A stretch of 17,224 nucleotides of DNA from an uncultured Lachnospiraceae bacterium (GTDB taxonomy: Bacteria; Bacillota; Clostridia; Lachnospirales; Lachnospiraceae): contig CAJUDY010000058.1 of the NCBI GenBank assembly GCA_910584945.1, positions 1 to 17,224 of the forward strand, written 5' to 3'. A program made the translations under genes and the position numbers. Shown here piece by piece: positions 7,070-13,762 of the stretch (position 1 is its first letter; each line of letters starts with the position of its first letter). The notes below the pieces were generated by a model, which saw only the letters and a program-made list of their open reading frames with translations, searched no databases and was not told where the DNA came from.

Positions 7070-7864
7070 TCAAAAACTTACCAGAAACAGCAGAATCCGC
7101 TCCTGCAGGCTTTGCTCCCCCAGCGTCATAACACCCCATTTTTCCGCCCTCTTACCAAAAGCTTTCAGATTCCCGTTAGGCGTCATACGCCATGCACTAT
7201 ATGTATAGTCAAGCAAATCCTGATCAGCCGAAGATGCCATTACCCTAGCCGCATGATCGCAGTTATTGGTATAGATCTGATACAATGGCAGATTTTCATC
7301 CTCCCCCATCTGCTCCAACTCCTGATGATACTCCGCCTTTTCAGCGGCATCCTCCTCCGTCGCCCACTTCTGATACAGGGCGGCAAACCCTTCTTCCGCC
7401 TCCCTGTACGGCTCCGCCCGCTTGAAAACAGCCTGATAATCCTCCGCCGTGATCGGTCTGTACAATGCCATATCATAATTATCCGCAAGCTGGTCGCCAT
7501 CCAGACACAGATTGCCCGAGAGCAGAAAGTCTTCTGTCCCTCTCGCGTCCATAGTCCCCTCGCTCAGCTTCCCGATACCGCTCTTCCCCATAAGGCACTC
7601 TGAGAGCGATCTTTGCATGCCGTTAAAACTAAGCACTCTCCCACAGCCTTCCTCATCCACAACCATCAAAATACTATGTCCCAGCCCCTTCATGCCATCC
7701 ACATTTACCATATAATACAACATGCAATCTTCCTCAGCATAAGAAGTCTCACGTACAGTGAGACGCATGGAAAAGCACAGGCACAGATAAAATACCGCCA
7801 AAATAGGCATACTATATTTTATCGCATCACCGCAATACTTTAAAAATTGATGTCTGTTCCTCAT
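7070..7864 (-). CDS. Membrane-anchored protein with permuted papain-like (His...Cys) signature
   Basis: The protein has 264 residues with one N-terminal membrane segment (about 17-34, YSMPILAVFYLCLCFSM); the rest is probably extracytoplasmic. Two conserved-looking motifs stand out: LGHSILMVVD with His63, and TNNCDHAARVM with Cys202. His before Cys, with an NC-D/E-H motif, is the arrangement of circularly permuted NlpC/P60-like proteins such as LRAT-type, YiiX/YaeF and DUF4105 proteins, which act on lipids, amides or peptides. The segment between is rich in Glu and Ala and may be helical (about 140-190). The ATG at 7864 has AGGA 5 nt upstream. It follows the DUF2000 gene by 43 nt. The fold assignment is inference from spacing and motifs; the substrate is unknown. 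Confidence 0.7.
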   Translation of the reverse strand: MRNRHQFLKYCGDAIKYSMPILAVFYLCLCFSMRLTVRETSYAEEDCMLYYMVNVDGMKGLGHSILMVVDEEGCGRVLSFNGMQRSLSECLMGKSGIGKLSEGTMDARGTEDFLLSGNLCLDGDQLADNYDMALYRPITAEDYQAVFKRAEPYREAEEGFAALYQKWATEEDAAEKAEYHQELEQMGEDENLPLYQIYTNNCDHAARVMASSADQDLLDYTYSAWRMTPNGNLKAFGKRAEKWGVMTLGEQSLQERILLFLVSF

Positions 7865-7907
7865 ATTTCCTGCTTCAATTTTACAACTTTCTATAACCTT
7901 CCAACTG

Positions 7908-8327
7908 CTAAAGCAGCGCCATACTGCCGGTAAGTTTATTGATTTTCTTTTTCGCACCGCAGACCGCGATGCCGAAGTAACTTAAGTTTTCCTCCGATGC
8001 ACCTTTCATCTTTTCCGTAAACTCCTGATAGGTCTTACAGCTCTGGGCCAGGTCAGAGAAATCAACGACCGTCAGATCTTTAAAATCCGGTTCGTACAAT
8101 TTTTCCCGGATTTCCTTGAGCCTGTCCCCATTTCCCCGCAAAATGGGGACAGGAAATTCAATGATCCCCAGATGTTCCTTGCCGGTCCGGTCCCGGACAT
8201 CCGCACCGACCACTTCCGGCAGCTTCTTCCCCAGGGTGATCCCCATGATCGCCGCCGTATTCGCGATGATTCCAAGGGGAAGGTTTCCATCGATGATCAT
8301 CACACATTTTTCCTTTTGCAAATTCAT
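7908..8327 (-). CDS. DUF2000 family protein
   Basis: A 139-residue cytoplasmic protein. The N-terminal KCVMIIDGNLPLGIIANTAA and the internal FPVPILRGN and LTVVDFSDLAQ are typical of DUF2000, a family related in fold to peptidyl-tRNA hydrolase 2 but without an assigned reaction. The C-terminus GIAVCGAKKKINKLTGSMALL is also typical. The ATG at 8327 has AAGGAG 9 nt upstream. It begins 24 nt after the stop of the AraC regulator gene, so the two are almost certainly co-transcribed, and the regulator may control this gene. Confidence 0.85.
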   Translation of the reverse strand: MNLQKEKCVMIIDGNLPLGIIANTAAIMGITLGKKLPEVVGADVRDRTGKEHLGIIEFPVPILRGNGDRLKEIREKLYEPDFKDLTVVDFSDLAQSCKTYQEFTEKMKGASEENLSYFGIAVCGAKKKINKLTGSMALL

Positions 8328-8351
8328 TTTTCAGATCTCCTTGTGATTGTT

Positions 8352-9188
8352 TTACAGGGTTTCGGAATCAAAAGGATTCTTCAAGAAGATTTCCCGGTAC
8401 ACACCTGGCGTAAGTCCGATAAAACTGGTAAAATAGTTGGTAAAGTGGCTTTGATCCGAGAAGCCGGTTCGAATCGCCGCATCGAGAGGAGACGTGCCCT
8501 TTGCCAACAGCTTTTTCGCCTCATTGATGCGGACGGTTTCCAGATAGCGGTAGGGAGTGATCCCCTTTGACTTTGTAAACGCCCGGAGAAGCGTGGACTT
8601 GCCAAGTCCCGTCTCGCAGCAGATCTGATCCAGGCAGACCCGCTCCGCAAAACGCCGCTCCATCCATCTGCAGGCTTTTTCAATCTCCTCTCTGCACTCC
8701 GGGATACACTGCGCAAAAGGCTGACCGTAATTCTGTATCAGGCAGGACAACAGGAGCAGCAGATATTCTTCTTTCCCAAAATCACTGCTGCCGTTCATCA
8801 CCATTTCATGCAGCGGACGCAGGCAGCCGATCACCTCCGCATCCTTAATCACATTCTCCGAAAATCCCGGAAGCTCCCGCTTTCCTGTCACTTCCTCCGC
8901 CAGATCAAGCATGACTTCCCTGCCGATATTGAGGCCCCGATAATCCAGCGTGCCATCATCCGTCTGCACGCAGGCATGGTTCTCTCCCGGATGAAACAGG
9001 AGCACCGTCCCCCGTCCGATCATATAGTCCCTGTTCCTGCAGGTCAGACAGCGCTCCCCGTTCTCCACAAAACCGATCACATAATGCTCATGAAAATGAT
9101 TGGGAAAGGGCTGCACGATCCCTTCAAAGCGGTAGGCTTCCACCCGCAGCGCCTCATCATAGACAACGGTCCGGATCTCTTTCCTCAT
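8352..9188 (-). CDS. AraC family transcription regulator with cupin-type sensor domain
   Basis: A 278-residue regulator. The N-terminal half is an AraC-type ligand-binding cupin (NHFHEHYVIGFVENGERC, FHPGENHACV). The C-terminal 100 residues are the double helix-turn-helix DNA-binding domain: first helix pair around CLDQICCETGLGKSTLLRAF, and the family signature GFSDQSHFTNYFTSFIGLTPGVYR near the end. The ATG at 9188 has GGGAGG 7 nt upstream. A perfect -10 TATAAT lies at 9217-9212, but no good -35 is at the right distance, which fits an activated promoter. The likely targets are itself and the co-directional DUF2000 gene; the ligand is unknown. Confidence 0.93.
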   Translation of the reverse strand: MRKEIRTVVYDEALRVEAYRFEGIVQPFPNHFHEHYVIGFVENGERCLTCRNRDYMIGRGTVLLFHPGENHACVQTDDGTLDYRGLNIGREVMLDLAEEVTGKRELPGFSENVIKDAEVIGCLRPLHEMVMNGSSDFGKEEYLLLLLSCLIQNYGQPFAQCIPECREEIEKACRWMERRFAERVCLDQICCETGLGKSTLLRAFTKSKGITPYRYLETVRINEAKKLLAKGTSPLDAAIRTGFSDQSHFTNYFTSFIGLTPGVYREIFLKNPFDSETL

Positions 9189-9282
9189 ATGAATTCCTCC
9201 CTGTCAAAGTCATTATAGAACAGGAGGTTGTAAAAGTCTTGTAAAATATCTGCATTTTTATTCACCCGATGGATTTTCTACA

Positions 9283-9325
9283 GGAAAGATTTTTCGCCGT
9301 TATCTGCCAAAACGGAAGTCTTTCC
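9283..9325. repeat. Nested inverted repeat after the sigma factor gene
   Basis: Outer arms GGAAAGA (9283-9289) and TCTTTCC (9319-9325) enclose inner arms CCGTT (9297-9301) and AACGG (9311-9315). Folded on the minus strand it lies just after the sigma factor stop codon and could protect or end that transcript. It lacks a proper T tract, so it is not a standard intrinsic terminator. Confidence 0.4.
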
Positions 9326-9328
9326 CCT

Positions 9329-10174
9329 CTAACTGTTCCCGACCACGGAAAAAGCATGCCCCTCCAAGAACTCTTTGAGAAACTGCTTCAGCTTCTCCGG
9401 CGGCTGGTAGGTCTTACAGAAGGAAAACTCCTGGGACAGATCGTCGATCTCCTCCATGGCCTCCTTCACATCCAGCGTCACCTGAACGGGAACCGCGGTC
9501 TGGAAGTCAAGTTTGGAGGGATGAATCCGGTGACTCCAAATGGCATAGTTCACCCGGTCCATACAGCGGCAGGTTCCCTTTCCGTATTCGCCGCAGTACT
9601 CTGACAGGAAATCCGCCATCTTTTTGCGGACTCTCGACAGGCGTTTTCGATAAGCCTCCGGCGTGATTCCCAGAATCTCCCCGGCGATACGGCTGTCCAC
9701 CCTGAACATGGTCCCCAGAATAAAGATACACCGGCTCTCGGTATCCAGGCACTGCAGCATCACGTTGGTGCAGGACAGCTTCAGTTCTTCGGCCAGAATT
9801 GCCCGCTCCACGTTCTGGGTCAGATCCGGTATGTCTTCTGTCTTTGCATTGCGGATATCGTCTCCATAGAATTCGAAACTTAAAGGAAGTTTGGCGAACA
9901 TATGTTTTCTATAGTCTTTCAGATGGTTGACCGCAATGCGGAATACCCAGGTGGAAAAAGCGCTCTCCCCTTTAAAAGAGGACAAATGTGTCATGACTTT
10001 TAAAAGAATATCCTGGGAGGCGTCCTCCGCATCCGGAAAAGTTCCCAGCATGCGCAGGGACAGGTTGAATACCAGATCCTGCACACTGGACATTACTGTC
10101 TCCAGAGACGGCTTGTCTCCTGCCGTTGCTTTTTGAATCAGGTTCCATAACTCTTCATTGGTAAATGTATGCAT
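9329..10174 (-). CDS. ECF-type RNA polymerase sigma factor with C-terminal extension
   Basis: The protein has 281 residues. Region 2 spans about 25-90 (DAEDASQDILLKVMTHLSSF, STWVFRIAVNHLKDYRK), giving core polymerase binding and -10 recognition. Region 4 spans about 135-180 (ESRCIFILGTMFRVDSRIAGEILGIT, AYRKRLSRVRKKM), giving -35 recognition. About 100 residues follow that ordinary ECF factors lack. They start with YCGEYGKGTCRC (Cys184, Cys192, Cys194), a possible metal or redox site, and end with a helical segment. The ATG at 10174 has GAGGA close upstream; longer in-frame starts are possible but poorly supported. No anti-sigma gene is adjacent, so the extension may replace one. A GGAAC-N16-GTC element upstream suggests self-regulation. 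Confidence 0.9.
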   Translation of the reverse strand: MHTFTNEELWNLIQKATAGDKPSLETVMSSVQDLVFNLSLRMLGTFPDAEDASQDILLKVMTHLSSFKGESAFSTWVFRIAVNHLKDYRKHMFAKLPLSFEFYGDDIRNAKTEDIPDLTQNVERAILAEELKLSCTNVMLQCLDTESRCIFILGTMFRVDSRIAGEILGITPEAYRKRLSRVRKKMADFLSEYCGEYGKGTCRCMDRVNYAIWSHRIHPSKLDFQTAVPVQVTLDVKEAMEEIDDLSQEFSFCKTYQPPEKLKQFLKEFLEGHAFSVVGNS

Positions 10175-10316
10175 GCTTCCTCTTTTCTGAAGTGCCAATG
10201 ATATTTGATACGGAAAGCCGATGAGAAGCATACTCGCTCCCGGCTGTAAACTCTGCGGCACTCCATGGCAGAATCTTATCCGTATGTATCATTAGACGGT
10301 GATCATTCCACTGTGT

Positions 10317-10340
10317 GACCAATCCATTTTTAAAAGTTCC
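10317..10340 (-). promoter_or_regulatory. Possible ECF-type promoter of the sigma factor gene
   Basis: On the minus strand GGAAC (10340-10336) is followed by a 16-nt spacer and GTC (10319-10317). This is the general form of ECF-dependent promoters, which are often autoregulated. It would give a leader of about 135 nt before the ATG at 10174. The elements are short and could occur by chance. Confidence 0.35.
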
Positions 10341-10354
10341 TGCTTTTCATCATA

Positions 10355-10558
10355 TCACAGGATAACCGCCGCCGCCAACAGAAGGAACGCTTTTTGGTCT
10401 TCCAAAAAGCGGGCAATCATGGGATAGGACGCCCCGGAGGGAACTCTTAGGTTAAAATCCTCCGGAACGATCCCGTCCTTTATGATCTGTTTTTCTCTGT
10501 AGATATCTTTCAGATAGAGATTCAACGCATCCACCCGCTGAACCAGCCCAGCCTCCTG
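10355..10558 (-). pseudogene. Remnant of a circularly permuted type 2 ATP-grasp gene (COG2308-like)
   Basis: Starting right after the ureD stop codon and in the same frame, the minus strand reads QEAGLVQR, then VDALNLYLKDIY, then KDGIVPEDF, and then jumps to NLRVPSGASYPM before ending at TGA (10357-10355). In COG2308 proteins the first three pieces come from the N-terminal ALN-x-FL-x-DIY...GIIP region. The NLR-x-PSG-x-SY piece normally lies over 100 residues further on. The open frame therefore appears to be a gene with its 5' end lost, an internal deletion and a lost C-terminus. No start codon with a ribosome binding site is seen. A perfect 10-bp hairpin (CGCTTTTTGG/CCAAAAAGCG, 10388-10411) lies in its 3' part. 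Family recognition is from motifs only. Confidence 0.6.
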
Positions 10559-11350
10559 TCAGGGTTCTTCTATGTTGACAAGCTCCTGAAGCAGCGCGGT
10601 CACCTTCTCTGCGCTTCTCCCCAGAACCCGGACCGCGGTATCGCCGTATGCCGTCCTCGTCACGCCGCCTTCCGCATCTTCGGCTTCCTCCAGCCTGCCC
10701 CTCGCCTTCCGGATCCAGGCTTCCGTCTTTGGCCGCCCGCAGATAAGCAGATTACCCAGATGGGTGTATCCCTCATACAGACCGAAGCCCTGCATATCCA
10801 TCCATTCCGGCTCATATCTGGCAAAATCCCGGTAAATAATCCTTCCTTCCCGGCGGACCGTGACTTTGTTCTGAAACCTGCGGTACAGAAACGCTTCTCC
10901 ATGGGCCGCTCTCCCACAGCTTAAAATATCCAGCATGACGAATTCCGCTTCCGGCCCGGCAAGCTCCACCTCCGCTTCGCTGCGGAAGTCGGAATCCCGA
11001 AAGGGAATGACCGGAAAAGGCATATAATGCAGAGACGCCTGATCCTCCACGCGGACCAGAATCTTTCTGGACGCGAATCCATCATCCATCCGATGGATCT
11101 TCTCGTACGCCTGGGACTGAAGCTCCATGGACGCATGCTTTTTCACATGAATGCGGATCATTTGGCAGTCCCCCGCCAGAATACCGGCGGACGCAGTCAG
11201 GACCATCACAGACATCCGTTCCTTTTTCTCATAAAAGGGCCGCATGATCTTAAAGGGAGCCGTGAAGGATACGTCGCTTAACACGGTCCTGCCGTCCTTA
11301 TACTCCGCTTCCAGATTCAGTTTTGAAATCTTTCCAAACTGATTTTCCAT
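10559..11350 (-). CDS. ureD: Urease accessory protein UreD (UreH)
   Basis: UreD is the scaffold that binds apo-urease and, with UreF and UreG, forms the complex that loads carbon dioxide and two nickel ions into the active site. Family sequence is clear: FTAPFKIMRPFYE, TASAGILAGDCQ, SQAYEKIH, PFPVIPFRDSDF, LDILSCGRAAHGE, YEGYTHLGNLL. Length is 263 residues, normal for the family. The ATG at 11350 overlaps the ureG stop (TGATG); a GTG at 11353 is possible, as GGAGG lies upstream of both. It is the last gene of the operon, and no terminator was found after it; an ATP-grasp remnant follows directly. Confidence 0.96.
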   Translation of the reverse strand: MENQFGKISKLNLEAEYKDGRTVLSDVSFTAPFKIMRPFYEKKERMSVMVLTASAGILAGDCQMIRIHVKKHASMELQSQAYEKIHRMDDGFASRKILVRVEDQASLHYMPFPVIPFRDSDFRSEAEVELAGPEAEFVMLDILSCGRAAHGEAFLYRRFQNKVTVRREGRIIYRDFARYEPEWMDMQGFGLYEGYTHLGNLLICGRPKTEAWIRKARGRLEEAEDAEGGVTRTAYGDTAVRVLGRSAEKVTALLQELVNIEEP

Positions 11351-11961
11351 CACCGGCAGCCCTCCAGCAGCACCTGCTGCCGGATCCAGCCGATGACCTC
11401 GTCCACGCCGGAGCTTTCCCTTATATTGGTGAACAGAAAAGGCCTGCCGCCCCGCATCTTCCGGGAATCCCGCTCCATAACCCCAAGATCCGCTCCCACA
11501 TACGGCGCCAGGTCGATCTTATTGATAACCAGCAGATCCGAACGGGTGATTCCAGGGCCTCCTTTTCTGGGGATCTTGTCTCCCTCCGCCACGTCGATCA
11601 CAAAGATCGTAGCGTCCACCAGCTCCGGACTGAAGGTCGCCGACAGATTATCCCCGCCGCTCTCGATAAATAAAAGCTCCAGATCCGGGAAACGCTCCGT
11701 CAGCTCATCCACCGCTTCCAGATTCATGGAGGCGTCTTCCCGGATCGCCGTATGAGGACATCCCCCCGTCTCCACGCCGATGATCCGTTCCATGGGAAGC
11801 ACGCTGTTTCTGCACAGAAATTCCGCGTCTTCTTTCGTATAAATATCATTGGTGATGACGCCGATGCTGAACTCTCCGGCCATTTTTCTCGTCAGCGCCT
11901 CGATCAGCGCAGTTTTTCCGGAGCCCACCGGACCGGCCACTCCGATTTTTACATAAGACAT
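11350..11961 (-). CDS. ureG: Urease accessory GTPase UreG
   Basis: UreG is a SIMIBI GTPase that carries nickel as a dimer and drives its transfer into urease. Visible motifs are the P-loop GPVGSGKT (10-17), the nickel-site motif CPH (68-70, VETGGCPHTAIREDASMN), ESGGDNLSATFSPEL (100-114), and the guanine-specificity motif NKID (147-150). At 203 residues it is canonical. The ATG at 11961 has GAGGAG 8 nt upstream; longer in-frame starts would run into ureF. It overlaps ureD by 1 nt. Confidence 0.98.
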   Translation of the reverse strand: MSYVKIGVAGPVGSGKTALIEALTRKMAGEFSIGVITNDIYTKEDAEFLCRNSVLPMERIIGVETGGCPHTAIREDASMNLEAVDELTERFPDLELLFIESGGDNLSATFSPELVDATIFVIDVAEGDKIPRKGGPGITRSDLLVINKIDLAPYVGADLGVMERDSRKMRGGRPFLFTNIRESSGVDEVIGWIRQQVLLEGCR

Positions 11962-11987
11962 ATTTATCTCTCCTCGTATGTTCAGGA

Positions 11988-12689
11988 TCAGGACATATAG
12001 ATCCTGGAATAAAGCCCTTCGTGCTGCATGCACCGGATGTCAAATCCGGGCATGGACAGGCAGAGATCCTCCTCGGTCAGTGCTTCCAGACGCTCCATAA
12101 GTTCCTGAAAGAACGCCTGACTTTGATACAGCAGCCGCTGGCCGGCTGTCTGGCTGAGCGGGACCGTCTTCACGCAGTTGGTCACCATGGCGGATGTCTG
12201 AGCGTACAGATAATGTATGATCGATGCCTCATAAGAAATCCCGGCCGCTGCGCAGAAGACGCCGTATACCGCCGCATGCTGCGGCAGCCTTTTTTCTTCA
12301 TATGTACAGTACCGGTAAAACATATCGGTCTCATACGGAATATCCATGTTCTGAACGGTCTTCACAAACCGGGAACCCAGTTTCTTTCCCGCCTCCCGCG
12401 TCTCTCTCGGGATGCGGGAAGCCTCCAGAAGTTCGTCCAGCCGCCGAAGTTTCGAAAGTGATTCCGCCGCCGCATACCCGTACGCCAGCTTTGCCGTAAG
12501 AAGCTCGTTATAACAGAAGCCGTACAGCATCCGTCGCCGGATATAGTCGCCGGCTTCCTCTGCAGAAGACACCAGGTTTTTCTGAATGCAGGTTTCCAGA
12601 CCATAGGAATGGGCGTACGCTCCGATGGGAAACAGCGCGTCGTTGATCTGCAGCAAAAGAAACTGTTTTCTTCTTTCTCTTTCGTCCAT
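11988..12689 (-). CDS. ureF: Urease accessory protein UreF
   Basis: UreF bridges UreD-urease and UreG and acts as a checkpoint on UreG GTPase activity. The N-terminal motif LFPIGAYAHSYGLE (about 19-32) is the family hallmark. The helical body with GISYEASIIHYLYAQTSAMVTNCVKTVPLSQTAGQ is typical. Length is 233 residues. AGGAG lies 6 nt before the ATG. It lies between ureE (9 nt upstream) and ureG (26 nt downstream). Confidence 0.97.
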   Translation of the reverse strand: MDERERRKQFLLLQINDALFPIGAYAHSYGLETCIQKNLVSSAEEAGDYIRRRMLYGFCYNELLTAKLAYGYAAAESLSKLRRLDELLEASRIPRETREAGKKLGSRFVKTVQNMDIPYETDMFYRYCTYEEKRLPQHAAVYGVFCAAAGISYEASIIHYLYAQTSAMVTNCVKTVPLSQTAGQRLLYQSQAFFQELMERLEALTEEDLCLSMPGFDIRCMQHEGLYSRIYMS

Positions 12690-12698
12690 GCGCTGCTC

Positions 12699-13178
12699 CT
12701 AATGGTGATGGTTATTGACCGAAGACGACAGCGCTTTGGAAAAATCAAACCGCACCTGCACTTTCCTGGCCGTCACTCCGTGGATCTGCAGAAGCTTTTT
12801 CAGAAGCGCCTCATGACAGGGCATGTAAAAGGTAAACCCGTCCTCTCCGCGGAACATGCTCGTATGGGTATTCCCCACTTCATAGCACAGTCTGGCGATC
12901 TGCTCCGGGTAATCTTTCGACACCTCTGCCCGGATCGCCTCGCACTCCGGAATATTGACGGCGATCACCTTTTCTTCGTCCGCATAGAGCACGTCATTCT
13001 GGTTCAGCCCCCGCTTCAGCACCTCGTTTCCCATGCGGATACCCACGTCCTCTCCCATATGAGACACTTTTCGGTGAAGCTTTGTAAACGCCTCGTGCCA
13101 TTCCACATCCACATAGTCGATTTTGCGTCCTGCAAACGCTGCATCGTCCGTCTTGCCCAGTATTCTATCGCATATCAT
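12699..13178 (-). CDS. ureE: Urease nickel metallochaperone UreE
   Basis: UreE is a dimeric chaperone that hands nickel to UreG. The N-terminal half is the peptide-binding domain; the C-terminal half carries the nickel site, with the conserved His of the motif YEVGNTHTSMF and the end CHEALLKKLLQIHGV. The protein (159 residues) ends in NNHHH, a short His tail for extra metal binding, much shorter than the long His-rich tails of some relatives. The ATG at 13178 has AGAGGT 7 nt upstream. Confidence 0.96.
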   Translation of the reverse strand: MICDRILGKTDDAAFAGRKIDYVDVEWHEAFTKLHRKVSHMGEDVGIRMGNEVLKRGLNQNDVLYADEEKVIAVNIPECEAIRAEVSKDYPEQIARLCYEVGNTHTSMFRGEDGFTFYMPCHEALLKKLLQIHGVTARKVQVRFDFSKALSSSVNNHHH

Positions 13179-13231
13179 CCATTTGACCTCTTTCTTCTAT
13201 TTTCCAGGCGGTCCGCAGGGAACCGCCGCTC

Positions 13232-13738
13232 CTACCAGATCCCCAGCAGAAGCATGACTCCCGGGATCCAGGCAGTGACGATTCCTTCAAAGACCTGAAG
13301 GCACGGCACGAATTTCCCCAGCTTCTTCCCCATAATATCCGTGACAAAGGAAGAGCCCCAGAGAACCGCCCAGAGCCACCAGATGGCGGCCCATCTCCAG
13401 TCCGGCGCGATGCCGAGAGAAGCGCTCCCGGCGACTCCCTCCACATAGCCGAAGATCACGGCATTGACTGCCACAAAGCTGGAAAACCAGGCAAAGGGCT
13501 TTCCGTCCAGCCCGAAAATATTCATTGCAGCAACCCACAGATAGGTAAAACAGAACAAAAGACCGGTCCCTGCCGCATAATAGTTGCCCAGCGCCAGATT
13601 GGTGAAGTTGATGAACAGGGACAGGCCTCCGGTCAAAATGTTCATGACCGCCGCCGATTTCCCGTCCGTTCCCGCCAGCGCACAGATTCCGTTATTGATC
13701 AGTACGATTCCCACAAACAGCAGACATACTCCCAGCAT
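13232..13738 (-). CDS. ureI: UreI/AmiS family urea channel
   Basis: An integral membrane protein of 168 residues with about six hydrophobic helices (for example MLGVCLLFVGIVLINNGICA; ILTGGLSLFINFTNLALG; GLLFCFTYLWVAAMN; WWLWAVLWGSSFVTDI). The family makes hexameric channels that admit urea or short amides; in Helicobacter UreI the channel is opened by acid. Placement between ureC and ureE makes urea the likely substrate. Proton gating is not predictable from the sequence alone. GAGGAGG lies 5 nt before the ATG. Confidence 0.93.
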   Translation of the reverse strand: MLGVCLLFVGIVLINNGICALAGTDGKSAAVMNILTGGLSLFINFTNLALGNYYAAGTGLLFCFTYLWVAAMNIFGLDGKPFAWFSSFVAVNAVIFGYVEGVAGSASLGIAPDWRWAAIWWLWAVLWGSSFVTDIMGKKLGKFVPCLQVFEGIVTAWIPGVMLLLGIW

Positions 13739-13762
13739 ATGATCCTCCTCTTATCATCCTCG

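Noticed and set aside
10388..10411. Perfect 10-bp hairpin CGCTTTTTGG/CCAAAAAGCG as a terminator of the urease operon
   Set aside because: No T tract follows on either strand, and the sequence reads through as codons in the ATP-grasp remnant; it is kept only as a note within that feature.
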